Source of the DNA: Mauremys mutica
Lineage: Eukaryota; Chordata; Testudines; Geoemydidae
DNA: 64,000 nt
Assembly (NCBI RefSeq): GCF_020497125.1
Contig: NC_059082.1
Span: forward strand, 26,744,965-26,808,964
Reading direction: 5' to 3'
The notes beneath the pieces were generated by a model. That model did not search any database. It was not told the origin of the DNA and saw only the letters and a program-made list of their open reading frames with translations. The position numbers and the translations under genes were made by a program. Below, one piece after another: positions 1-10,919 of the stretch (its first letter is position 1; every line of letters starts with the position of its first letter).

Positions 1-2640
1 TCCAACATGCTACAGGATTGCAGCTTACTCCAGACACAGTGCTCCCTCCTCAAGCACCAGGCAGCTATGGCCCTGCTCTGCACTGAGGCTCTTTTTATAT
101 GGGCCTGCTGGACCTTCAATGGCCCTCACAGCCCTTCTCCTATTGTCTGCTTTTTGCCACAGCCTCTCTAGGGCTCTATTAATCCCTTCCTGGCGGATGC
201 CCCATCACACTGCTCAAAATATGTTTTGACATTTTAGGAGCCCCTAAGCAGTCACTCTTCACTTGTTCTTCAAAGCAAAAATTTATTTTGGGTCAGCATA
301 GTAAGATTGCCTTCAGGATCCATGATTAAACACTGCTTTTATAGTAAGGAATCTACTGACAAATGTGCCTTGGCAAAAGAAAAGATCATTGGTATTGTTT
401 TCTTACTGGCATCTGGAACTCTTTTCTTACCATGAGCCTTAACTCTCTTGTTCCCATTGACTTGAATTTCACTTTTAAAGACATTTCAGTTCCTGGAACT
501 ATTCCTGATGTAAAAAGAAAAAGCCAAAAGACCTTCGGGATATCAAAAGGTCAATGTCTTAACAAGAGTTTTCTTTCATAGTAGACTGCAAAACAGTCTA
601 ACAACTGTATAAGAATCTGTATCAAGTGATCCTGAAACACTTTCCCAAGAATGCTGTAAAGATCATGTGAAAAATTCAGACAGAAAATAATTAAGAAGCT
701 CAGTGTTATACTTCCTCATAATCTTAGTTTCTTTATGAAACTGGACATTCTGTTCAAGTTAATGACAGTATGTCCTGGAGTGAAAGCTGACCTGGTTTCA
801 TTAAAAGGATAGCAGTTGTAAGAAGATAACACATTTATAATAGCGCCTTTCATCCTGAAAGATCAACGAGTTATACAGACAGCATGTATGTATGTAGAGG
901 GGTCACTCGCCTACCACTGAACTGCAGCCATTCTGTGCGAGTGATGTACACATCAGTTTTAAGGGAGGGGAGTGAATACCTTTCCACACTAACTATCAGG
1001 CAGTATTGGGTAATAGTATGTAATTACCTGATCTGTAATTTGACCAGGAGAGCAGGATAAACACCTGTAACTCTTGCTAAATGTGTCCTGGAAGCGTGAA
1101 TGCCCAAAATTAGTCAGGACATCTGTTACAGGTCTTATCCAGCAGATGGCTAGGAAAAGAACAACCTTCATCCAGTGGGGACAGTGAAAGGGTTTTTGCC
1201 TTTAGCTTCTGCAGAAATATGTTAGTATTTAATAACGTGAACTTCCTTCCCAAGTCTCCAAGATCAGTGCAGGTCCAGCTTTAATTGTACATGGTTATGA
1301 GCATAGCATTTGTAAGAGGTGCAGTCTGATCAGTGTGTCTGATATACAGTGTCAGTGGGTTAAAATGATAGATTTGGTGTTTAGGGATGGATGGGTTTGG
1401 ATACTTAGCCAGACCAACCAAGGGACCCATTCTATCCACCTCTCCGGCCTCTAGGTCTGCTCCAAGCACCATATAGGGGCCACATAGAAAGGGTAAAGTG
1501 CCAAGGAAAATTCCCCCAGGCGCACAGGATCAGATAAGACTGACAGAAGCAGACCTATGCTGCCCCCTTTCAAGCCCCAGCCTGGAGGGACGGGCCTAGT
1601 GAAGGAAGCAGTGTTTGCCCATAGGGCTCAGTGTTATAGGGGATACCAACAACTCATGAGTGTTATGTTTCTTAATTTAAAGCCAGTTAATGTATTGGGG
1701 GCAGACGGAGAGTCATCGTACTCAGAAATCCTCTGATAGACGGTACTATATGAATGCTTTCAGCAGCTGATAATGGCTTTTCCACAGTAAACGAAACTAC
1801 TTCTGTTACCATTACTTCTGACAGGCTGACCAGGCAGAGGATAGACGAAGTTGGGCATTCAAAGCTGTATGGCACAATTTGCGCACAGTCAGACAATGAT
1901 TTTCTGCAATTTGCTACATGTGAAAACTGCATATGACACATATGCTGCTGCTATCTCAGCCACTCTTCTCCACAAATGCGTCACTTCTTCAGTTCAAAGA
2001 CTTTCCCAAACCCTCTTCTAGAACCCATCAAACCTCAAAGAAGTAATGACATATTCCATATTGTAATGTGTTGAACAAAGTCATATTGTGAACAGATGCA
2101 TGTTAAGCACAACGTATCATTATGCTATCAAGAACAGTCATCTGTTTTGCTGGGAGATGTTCCAGCGGATCACAGTGAGCAAGGCTGACATCCAGAAGAG
2201 AGTTCCCAATCCACATGACTACTCCACTGCCCTTCCCAGTCCACAAAAGGATTTCTATCTATACAGCTGTACAGAATCCAGGGAGGTCAGACCAGGAACT
2301 GCCTGCTTACTCTGTGTGACACACATCAGAAATTCTCAGAATTAAATCTTATGAAATCTGAAAGGTTTCCCATAGAAAACTCCCCCCCACACACACACAC
2401 CCATTTCCCCTATGCCATTTCCCTATAAAGAGAGCCGCGGGGACCCAAAAACCTGTTGGCTAATGCTGTTTGGCAATGATTGACAACTGCTAACTTTTTA
2501 ATGGTGACCAATGCATGTAATAAAATAAATAAAAGGGAAATGATTTTCAAGTGTCTGCTCTGAACTGCAAACTTCTGCTATCACAGGAGTATGCTGCCTG
2601 TATGACCATGACTCACCTTGCAATTTCTTCTTCTGTGCAG
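1..2640. other. LIPC: LIPC intron upstream of exon 7; no exon seen
   Basis: I see no coding exon here; the exon that should precede 2641 (Cys-rich end of the lipase domain) was not recognised and probably lies outside the window. Bases 1-240 are more GC-rich than the rest and read like an old interspersed repeat of unknown class. A short cytosine run followed by (CA)n lies near 2384-2400. Short open frames here show no protein similarity I recognise. Confidence 0.6.
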
Positions 2641-2761
2641 TTTACCATTATCAATTCAAGATACACTTCATCAATGAAATTCAAGAGAAGCAGGTAGAAC
2701 CAACTTTTACTGTCTCTCTGACAGGCACTAAAGAAGATGCTGAAAATCTCCCCATCACACT
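2641..2761 (+). CDS. LIPC: Hepatic lipase, exon 7 (start of PLAT domain)
   Basis: LIPC encodes hepatic lipase, a secreted triglyceride lipase and phospholipase that acts on HDL and remnant lipoproteins at liver sinusoids. This exon follows a polypyrimidine tract and TGTGCAG acceptor, and ends at a GTGAGT donor. It begins with the last two bases of a Val codon and then reads YHYQFKIHFINEIQE..., ending ...AENLPITL. That matches the first strands of the C-terminal PLAT/LH2 beta-sandwich in vertebrate LIPC. The frame continues without a break into the exon at 4234. The three exons here together encode about 154 residues, roughly the last third of the protein. Lipoprotein lipase and endothelial lipase are paralogues, but the residues and the ADAM10 neighbour favour LIPC. 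The catalytic triad lies upstream of the window. Confidence 0.93.
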
Positions 2762-4233
2762 GTGAGTACTAGACCCAAAGTCCCTATTTTATGGTGGTGA
2801 AAAATGATGCCACAATTTCTAGATACAGGCTCACTTGTATAATAAATATGCATCATTTGTTCTGAATTGCCTGGTTTAGTACAGTCTTCAATAGAGATGA
2901 ACTGGAAATCATGCAAAAAAAAACTTTTACAATGTTCCTGCAAGTCTTGATATGAAAAAAGCCACTATAAAATGAACGAGTCAATCTTAGAAGTTTTCTT
3001 GAACATTGAGTACAGCATCCTGTACAGTCAAGTTCAGTCCATCCCAGTGTGAGCAGTTGTAGAATGCTGGGTCAATTTTGTGCAGTTAAAAGGCGATCTA
3101 ACTTGAATTGGGAGGTTCACCAGTATGGGTGGCTGTTGTCATGAGTCTAGACAACATACAGAGATACTGTGAAGTATCTTCTTATGCATGCAAGAAGGAG
3201 AAGAGAATAGAGATAAGAGAAGAATATATCCCAAAAGGTTCCTCTCCCACCAGGCCCTTAGCCAGCTAACCACAGAGATAAAGCGTTTGTGCACGGAGTG
3301 AAGTGAAAGACACACCGCTAGCACACCCCACTTCCATTGCTATATGTCATGTAGACTTGACCATTACAGAGAATCTGAATTGATGTAAAAGCAAATGGGA
3401 ACTTGGGGAGGCCTTCCTGGAGAAATACTGAAACATCTGGTGTAGTTCCCCGCAGTTTAGAGAAGTTTAGGGACATTTCTAGAGGGATTTTCCGCAAAAT
3501 CTGGGTGCTTTGTTTTTCCACCCAGAGGGAGAGAGAGTTGGGTGCTGCTGGTAGGACAGACCTTCTTGTAGTGAAGAAGAGGCACAGAGGGACTCTGTTT
3601 TGGGAAATCTTTTCTCCTCCTGTCAGGAGTTGCTGCTGCTCCACAAATAGTCCAGGCTCCTCCCATTGCAATCTGCCATGTTTGACAAATCCTCACACTT
3701 CACCATCTCTGGAGGAGCTGTGATTCCCCCAGACCAAGGAGAAGGGAAACTCCTTCTGATTTTAGCAATGGAGGGGAACTGCCCCACCCACTTTGATCCC
3801 TACCTACAATAACAAAAACTGAGTCCGTCAAGTAAGGTCTTTGAGGCAGGGACTCTCTTTGTTCTGTGCTTGTATAGTGCCTAGCACACTGGGGTCCTGG
3901 TCCGTGACTAGGACTCCTAGGAACTACTGCAATACAAAGAACAAATAATGTCATTGGTAGCTCAGTGGCTAATGTACTGACCAGTTTGTAAGTGGGAAGA
4001 GTACAACTTTATTTTAATAATAAATGCACCACTGCTGTAGAATCTTGCAAGATTGTTTACAGTTAAAACATGCAGGAAGAAAAATACATTTTCTTCAAGT
4101 GTGGTTTAGATATTAGTGTCATCTGCTCTACCTCTTCATGTGTAAACCATAGATAGACCCATAATCCAGAAACTGTCATTCACACAAACACATTTCCGTG
4201 TCCAGATCACTTTTGGTGGTTTTGCTTTTACAG
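2762..4233. other. LIPC: LIPC intron 7
   Basis: Intron with a GTGAGT donor and a TTTTACAG acceptor. Apart from an ancient repeat at 3821-3952, nothing coding is recognisable. Overlapping frames near 3318-3723 lie on both strands over the same bases, as expected for chance openings. Confidence 0.7.
3821..3952 (+). repeat. Ancient SINE/LINE 3'-end remnant
   Basis: The stretch contains the string pattern GGCAGGGACT..TTCTGTGCTTGTATAGTGCCTAGCACA..GGGGTCCTGGTC..TGACTAGGACTCCTAGG..CTACTGCAATACAAA. This tail is a recurrent interspersed sequence of amniote genomes related to old LINE/SINE 3' ends. The exact family is not resolved by eye. It is diverged and shows no clear target-site duplication. Confidence 0.55.
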
Positions 4234-4452
4234 CGTTGAAGGCATTACAGGAAATAAAACCTATTCCTTTCTCATCACTCTGGACATCGACATTGGTGAG
4301 CTAATGATGATCAAATTCAAATGGGAAGGAACTGCAGTTTGGGAAAATATCTGGGACACAGTTCAAACGATCATCCCCTGGACAAAGGGCAACCGTCGAC
4401 CAGGACTTATTGTAAAGACAATAAGAGTCAAAGCAGGAGAAACACAGCAAAA
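4234..4452 (+). CDS. LIPC: Hepatic lipase, exon 8 (core of PLAT domain)
   Basis: Acceptor TTTTACAG, donor GTAGGT. The first base completes the Leu codon left open by exon 7. The exon reads VEGITGNKTYSFLITLDIDI..., then MIKFKWEGTAVWENIWDTVQ... and KTIRVKAGETQQK. The NKTYSFLITLD, FKWE and DTVQTIIPW segments are diagnostic of hepatic lipase. NKT is an N-glycosylation sequon; a sequon at the equivalent position is known in mammalian LIPC. The frame is open throughout. Two bases are left over and join the exon at 7093, so the junction phases agree. The PLAT domain contributes to dimerisation and to lipoprotein and heparan sulfate binding. Confidence 0.95.
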
Positions 4453-7092
4453 GTAGGTGTTACAGAAATTTTTTTGGAATAATTAAGGAGCAGTGTGGGC
4501 AGGGTGCTTTACATCATGCTCAGAAGTGCAAGAGAGGAGGAAGCAGATTTCAGAACTATGCAGTCTCCTGGCTGATTATTCATTACATTAATTTAACGCA
4601 TGAAGACTGTTTTCTGATAGACTCAGTAGATTTTTCTCACATTAGTTTCTTTTGCCCTGGTTCAGTCTTGGACAGATGAGCTACTGCTACTACTACTATG
4701 TGTGTAGTATCAAAACTTGTGTGGAGGCCTCTGCCCGGTTGGATAGTGTGTTAGTGAATAGTGGAATTTCCATGGTGGGTTAAGCATACACGTACAGAGA
4801 TACTGGAGAGGAAAAGCACCACACATCACAACATCGATCGCTCCCAGTGTTTGGCAGTCACTCCTGCACTCTGTGCTGTCATTTTTCTGGTGCTGTGATT
4901 AATTGTCAGGCAAACTGTAAAATCATTGCACTTTGTTTGCTAGGAGCTAGATTTTCTTGAGTAAAAACTTCCAAATGCAAGGCGAGGTTTCATGGTTTTC
5001 AAGAGCTATTACATCATCCCCCATAGACAAACCATTACAGTACTGGTAACATCAGTGCTTATATTTGTGAAATTGTTTGTCTTTAAAACAAAGGAAAATT
5101 TCAGCCAGAAGACTGCATAGTAATGTTTTTAATGACTGCCACTGCTTTAACCCCTTGAGAACTAGCCATTTTAATTAAGGATAAATGGGAACAAATTGTC
5201 CTACTTTGCAGAAGACTTCAACCCTGAAGGGACAATTATATTGGTCTTGCTCCATAGAGGTCAGGAAAGACCTCACTGCCACCAATGATATCTGTTGCAG
5301 ATTATTGAGGGTACCCCTACTATCTGCAGAGCCATAGTTTCCTGGTGCTGATTTGAAAGAGGGATTAGATGAGTGATTTAAAGAAATTTACATAGTGCTT
5401 CAAACCTGAAGAAAAAAAATTATACATTTACTTGACCAAGATCTTTGTGCTCCTTTTGCTCTTACTCAAAGCATTTGTTTTATAAATATTTTCCTCCTCA
5501 CAGAACAGCATCTCTGCCATAGAGTATTAATCCTGAGTTTGACATCTCATATTGGTATGAATATGATAATGGACCTAATTCAGAATTGACTTAGCTAAGT
5601 TAGCTGCAGGATCAATTGGAGAGTAAGATGCACTGGGTGTGACAGAGACGTGGTTCAACCAGAGTTTTGATGGTTTAAGAAAATGTATACACAATGTGAA
5701 TGGAACATGTGTCTGTCCCATTTGAAATTCTTTCCTAAAGAGGAAGGTTCCTCCCTGATACTGTTGTGTGTGCCAATAATGTGCTGCAAGAGGACTCTCA
5801 AAATAGCTCAAAAGAATTACACTACTGGTGTGCTGTCTAGGGATCCCCACTGCTGTAGATAAGGCAGGGGGGAGGGGGAGAGATTTGGCACCACAAAACT
5901 TTGTAGGTGGTTTAGCTACCCAATGACCTTGGCATTATTTTCTGTAAGTGGAATTGGATTTTGGTGTTGAGGATGTTGTAATAGGGGCTGATGAGGTTCT
6001 ATTCTCTGTCTATGAAATCTAGAACTTCATAGGAACTGAAATAGTGCTTTGGGGTGAGTGAAAGCTTATTAGGTATTTCTAAAAGGAAGCACAAGGAACA
6101 CTTAAGGGGAAATCTCTTTGGAAAAAATGTGGGGGGTGTATTTAAATAATTTACTAAAACTCCCTTGGAGAGACCAAACTGCATGAATTTAATCATTAGC
6201 ATATTAGGAATTTTAGATTTTAAAATACTAGAAAAAACAAACCATATGTTTTGATAAGTCTTCCACTTTCCCAGGCACTTGAACAAACTGTTGACTATAT
6301 TTTCATATCCATATTTTTCCCATTTTAATCATTTAAAACATCTGTTTGGAATGGTTTCATGTGCTAGATTTTCCCTTCGTGTGGAAGAGTGGGACACGTG
6401 TCAATGAATGCTTTTTCAACAGTGCTTCTTAAAGAGCGGAGGAAGGATGTTCAAGGATGGGCTAAGCTTTTATCTGCCTTTGAGACCTCATCCTCTCAGC
6501 CTCAAAACGTTATTATGGCTGCATTTATACCAAGATATTTTCACTAAAATGTCCATCTATTGCTATTAATGTTTCAGCATCACACATGGTAGCAAGAGTG
6601 GGAGAACACTAGTGTAGGGTCCAGGCAGCTGCTGCTGTTTTAAGCACCATATTATCTAACTATCAGAACAGATCTACCATGACCTGGTTTATGCCCCTAA
6701 TGGCCATCAGCACCTTGCCCTTACTAGCATGCCACCATTGTGGCATTGAGAGCTAAACAGACGGTAATGGCAGTGGAGAATTCTATCAAAAATTTCCTCA
6801 TGAAGACAAGACTCACAAGAACTAGCATAAAGTTTGGAAGTTCAGAAAGAACATACAGAAGCAGTAAACTAAATACATAGGAATCACCTGTGCCTCACCT
6901 ATTCCCCCTTACCCTGCTCTAAATACCCTGTTGCCAGATGCACATTCATAATTAAAAGCAAATGAAAACAATTAGAGATCTTATTTAAAAAAGCAGAAAA
7001 AGGAATTGAAGCCAAGAATACTATGGGGAACAGAACATTTACACAAAGAAATGTCCAGAAAAGGTAACTTACACTTTGTGTTTTCTATTTAG
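4453..7092. other. LIPC: LIPC intron 8
   Basis: AT-rich intron with a GTAGGT donor and a CTATTTAG acceptor. I see no recognisable repeat of clear family and no further exon. Confidence 0.7.
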
Positions 7093-7216
7093 AATGACGT
7101 TTTGTTCTCAAAGTGTTGACAACGTGCACCTGCATCCAGCCCAAGAGAAAACTTTTGTGCGGTGTCCAAACAGCTCTCGGAGACTAAAGAGAAAATTCAG
7201 AGTAACAAGAACATGA
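7093..7216 (+). CDS. LIPC: Hepatic lipase, terminal coding exon 9
   Basis: Acceptor TTCTATTTAG. The first base completes a Lys codon, then MTFCSQSVDNVHLHPAQEK, FVRCPNSSRRLKRKFR and VTRT before TGA at 7214-7216. The pair of cysteines (MTFCS.. and ..VRC) is the conserved C-terminal disulfide of hepatic lipase. The Arg/Lys-rich tail (RRLKRKFR) corresponds to the heparin-binding end of the protein; it runs four residues past the point where the basic cluster ends. No frameshift or premature stop is present in any of the three LIPC exons. ADAM10 ends 13.1 kb downstream on the opposite strand. Confidence 0.93.
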
Positions 7217-8661
7217 ACAGAGCTGCCCATCAAGCATTAGTAAAATCCCACATACCTACGACAATAGTTCAAACATTTTAAATATACCAAGTTTAACAAA
7301 AAATAATGTACACTGACAGTTCCAGAGGGAACAAGACAAAAATCAAAATTTTATTTTATTTTTGGGATATAACAGTATACTGAAATATGCATTTTATTTG
7401 TCCTTAAAGCTGTTCCCAAACAGATCAGCTTGCAATTTCTTAGCCGATATCATGTGTTTATATCTAAATTGCTTTGAAATGTGGGAAGATAAAAACCTGC
7501 TCAGTGGAAATGCAAACATGATTACTTCAAAAGACTCTTGCTAAAAGCTGACGTTGAACGCAGGGCAGATTTCTTGTTGCTGACTCTTTAAAAAACAATG
7601 TGCTTTCCAACTAGACAACTTGGAATAACAACAATTTGCATACTGCAAGGTAGAAAACAATTTTATTAGCCACAAAACAAGTAGTTCACAGGCTCCATGG
7701 CTCTAACCTGACTACTATCAGCTATAACACAGTTGAATTACTTACTAATGAACTTGGTGTGTTAATCACTTACTGCAAAAATATTCTTATTGAAGAGAGA
7801 AAATTCTCACTCCTATAGAAAACTTTTATGATCTTTTAACTGAATAACCTGCTAACATTCATGAGCTAAGGAGTTATGAAGGTGACAGGCTCATCCTTCT
7901 TGTCTGATAACGCTGTAAGTTTTATTGGGTATGAGCCAAATAATTGTACCTTTAATAACATGTTTCCTTCAAGTTTATTCTATTGGAAAATGCTTTGCTG
8001 TTCAATGTAGTGACAGAAATATTTTAAACTAATTTGCTTTAAAGCAATGCTTAGTGTACTAAAGCACATTCCAGCTGATAGTCCTATTTGCAGTCATGTT
8101 CAGTGAACTTCTGCACATAAATCCTTTTCACCATGCTAGTGTAAACTCTAAAGTTATGTTTTAGACTTAACATTTTCACAGTAGACTAACATGATTTACA
8201 AATGAAAATTGTAAAACTTCAGCCATCTTCATTACATTCAGAGAATTATGAAAATTCAAGATTATGCATTTCTGTTATTTCCTGTAGCAATAGAAAATAT
8301 GGAAAAAAAAAGATTTCCTCAGATAATTGTTATTTTCAGTTTATGATTGCATATGGTAATCAGAAAAATAGTGTTTTGACACTACATTGGTCATTTGGTT
8401 ATGCCAGAAATCAAGATTTATCATTACAAGTTTGTTCTTACTACTGTGATGTTTAATTTTATTAAAGTCTTCAAGGAATCTGAAATGTTATTCTCAAATA
8501 TTGAAAAATGTTTATGGCTGCTGGTGGTCACAAGGGCTGAAACAAGCCATATCATCACACCAAAAACAGAGAAATGTTAATAAAAATACACAGACATTAC
8601 AAGTCAGGATGAAAGTGAGGATATTGAAAGATGTGGGAAATCAACAATTTAGGCAGATCTA
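7217..8661. other. LIPC: LIPC 3' UTR and downstream flank
   Basis: AT-rich sequence downstream of the LIPC stop. The 3' UTR must start here, but its end is not certain. No AATAAA was found on the plus strand close to the stop; an ATTAAA at 8461-8466 is the best candidate. Short frames here show no recognisable protein. Confidence 0.45.
8461..8466 (+). promoter_or_regulatory. LIPC: Candidate LIPC poly(A) signal (ATTAAA)
   Basis: ATTAAA variant hexamer about 1.25 kb past the LIPC stop, in an AT-rich stretch. It is chosen only because no canonical AATAAA was seen nearer. The true site could be another variant. Confidence 0.2.
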
Positions 8662-9222
8662 CAGGGCGGGTGCAAGGATGTTTCGTGCCCTAGGCAAAAC
8701 TTCCACCTTGCCCCCCCAAGCTCTGTGGCAGCCTTCCACCCTAAGGTGCCCCCCTCATGGCAGCTCCCCCCCTCCATCCTGAGGTGCCCCCCCCGTGGCA
8801 GCTCCCCCCGGCCCGGAGAGCCATGCGGCAGCTCCCTGCCCCAGCTCACCTCTGCTCCGCCTTCTCCCCAAGCATGCCAGCGCCACTCCGCTTCTCCCGC
8901 CTCCCAGGCTTGCCACGCCAATCGGCTGTTTGGTGCAGCAAGCCTGGGAGGGAGAGAAGCAGAGCAGGGCGGCGTGCTCAGGGGAGGAGGCGGAGCAGAG
9001 GTGAGCTGGGGTGGGGAGCGGTTCCCCTGCGTGCCATACCTCCCCTTACTTGCTGCAGGCAGCCCTTCCCACGCCCCCCTGCCCCAGGTCCCTCCACCTA
9101 AATGCCGACGACGACAGGGCGGCCGAAGATCTGGCCGCCGCTGAAGGACCTGAAATGCCACCCCCCAAATGCTAGCACCCTAGGCGACCGCCTAGGTCGC
9201 CTAATGGGTTGTACCGGCCCTG
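8662..9222. mobile_element. Non-autonomous hAT element, 8-bp TSD CAGATCTA
   Basis: The element starts CAGGGCGGGT and ends ACCGGCCCTG, an inverted terminal pair (CAGGGC-GGT). It is flanked on both sides by CAGATCTA (8654-8661 and 9223-9230), an exact 8-bp target-site duplication typical of hAT transposition. The interior is GC-rich with CCCC runs and no transposase. Near the 3' end lies a palindrome around CCTAGGCGACCGCCTAGGTCGCC, read as two half-sites. Open frames up to 170 codons on both strands inside it follow from low AT content and are not genes. Confidence 0.9.
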
Positions 9223-9749
9223 CAGATCTATCAATCTTTAAATTAGTGAGCGATTACTAAGTGCAGGTCTACACTACAAAATTACGTTGATATTCAGCTG
9301 CCCCAATAATTAAATCACTTTTGCATGTCCACACTACACTCTTTGGGTCAGCAGTCCATGACCTCACTACCAGTGCTTGCATCAAGGCAGAGAGCAATGC
9401 ACCATGGGTAGCTATCCCACTGTGCAACTTGCCACCACCTAGCGCAGGGTATTTTGGGAAGGGATTGCAATGCCTCATGGGGGCAAACGAGTTGTGCATG
9501 GGTGACTGGGAACATGCTTTCAATGTCTCATGATGCAGTTTTCTCTATCCCATAATTTTATCTGCATCCCATAATGTTTCGCACCTCTTTTCAAAAGCCC
9601 CACAAACATGCGCGTCTGCCATCACTGTGTGAAGCATGGATCCTGCACAGCTCTCCACTATTGTGAAGAGTGGTGTGTGCACAATGCACCTGATCATGCA
9701 GTATTTGAAGAGCCACAGGGAACATGATGATTCCTTGGAGGCTAATTTG

Positions 9750-10330
9750 CTGTGGGACATAGAAACAATTCAAGGTTGTTGTTGACATTCACAGAGCAGC
9801 TGCAGATGGTGCAGCAACACCAAAATGAGACCTGCTCTGACAGTGGAGAAGTGAGTGGCAATCGCTGTGTGGAAGCTTGCAACATCAGATTGATTCCCCA
9901 CAGATCGGTCGCAATGTGGAATTGTGAAATCCACCATGGGTGTTGCCGTGATGCAACAGTACAGGGCCATCAATTGCATCCTGCTACGAAGGACTATGAC
10001 TCTGGGCAATGTGCAGGACATAGTGGATGGTTTTGCAGCAATGAGGTTCCTGAACTGCATTGGGGTGCTAGATACTGTGTATATCCCTATTTTGGCACCA
10101 GATCACCTTCCCACAGAGTACATCAACTGAAAAGGCTACTTTTCTATTGTATTGCAAGTGCTGGTGGATTACAGGGGATGCTTTGCCGACATTAATGTGG
10201 AGTGGTCAAGGCTGGTGCATGATGCACACATCTTTAAGAACACAGGACTATTCAGAAAGCTGTAAGCAGGGACTTTTTTTTTTCCAGATCAGAGGATTAT
10301 CATTGGAGATGTTGAAATACTTTACAAATA
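9750..10330 (+). pseudogene. Harbinger DDE transposase remnant
   Basis: Harbinger transposases are DDE nucleases that cut and paste their element. In the frame covering 9924-10130 I read LNCIGVLDTVYIPILAPDHL followed by PTEYIN and an in-frame stop, corresponding to the region around the first catalytic Asp (family pattern xxDGTHIPI). After the stop the same frame continues KGYFSIVLQVLVDYRGCF, then ADINVEWSRLVHDAHIFKN and TGLFRKL, containing the second Asp block (DYRG..DIN..W...VHD). A further block, RIIIGDVEI, follows after a stop. Sequence after about 10330 no longer matches, so the last catalytic acidic residue and the C-terminus are lost. Several stops and shifts show it is dead. Confidence 0.8.
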
Positions 10331-10417
10331 CAGGGGAAAGAACTTTTGAAAGGGAAAGAACAGTCATTTTCATTTCACAAACACATACACCAACTCTCTC
10401 TCTCTCACAGGGCAGTG

Positions 10418-10801
10418 CATAGGCGCCAACTTCCCCTCTTTCCCGTGGGTGCTCGACCCCCTCCTCTGCTCCTGGCTCCAACCCCACTCCACCCCTTCCA
10501 TGAGGCCTCACCCCTTCCTGCCCCCATTCCAACTCCTTCCCCAAATCCCTGTCCCGGCCCCACCTCTTCCCCGCCTCCTCCCCTGAGCACACCACATTCC
10601 CACTCCTCCTCCCCCCTAGAGCATGCTAACACTGCCAAACAGCTGTTTGTCGGCGGCCGGCAGGTAGGTAGGTGGAGGAGCGGGGACACGGTACGTTCAG
10701 GGGGGGAGGAGGAGGTGGGGCGGGGGGGGAGGGGAGCTTGGCTGCCGATGAGTGCAGAGCACCCACTAATTTTTGGAGCACCTATGGAGTTGACGCCTAT
10801 G
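10418..10801. mobile_element. hAT element nested in Harbinger, TSD GGGCAGTG
   Basis: Termini CATAGGCGCCAA and TTGACGCCTATG are inverted copies with one mismatch. The flanks are GGGCAGTG on both sides (10410-10417 and 10802-10809), an exact 8-bp duplication. The interior is C-rich then G-rich with no transposase. The frames of 187 codons (plus) and 212 codons (minus) that cross it arise from this composition. Confidence 0.9.
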
Positions 10802-10919
10802 GGGCAGTGCATGTGCAGCTGTGAATATCTGTTCTCTCCCCCGGGATGGAATGGTAGGGTAGGGCAGTGGCCCCAGCCACCATGTGGAATGGGGGGCTGG
10901 GGCATGTAGGGAGGTCTCA

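Noticed and set aside
1..240. Possible LTR or retrovirus fragment at the window start
   Set aside because: No LTR ends, primer-binding site or protein similarity visible. GC content alone is not enough.
1..2640. Search for LIPC exon 6
   Set aside because: No splice-bounded block with the conserved Cys-rich lipase segment was found. The exon is taken to lie outside the window.
3318..3723. Overlapping frames on both strands of LIPC intron 7
   Set aside because: Three frames cover the same bases with no known similarity or splice context.
3957..4010. tRNA-like A box (TAGCTCAGTGG)
   Set aside because: The expected B box (GGTTCGANTCC) is not present and no cloverleaf can be drawn. At most it is a head of a decayed SINE.
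8649..9161. 170-codon minus-strand frame and overlapping plus-strand frames
   Set aside because: All lie in the GC-rich core of the hAT at 8662-9222; the translation is low-complexity.
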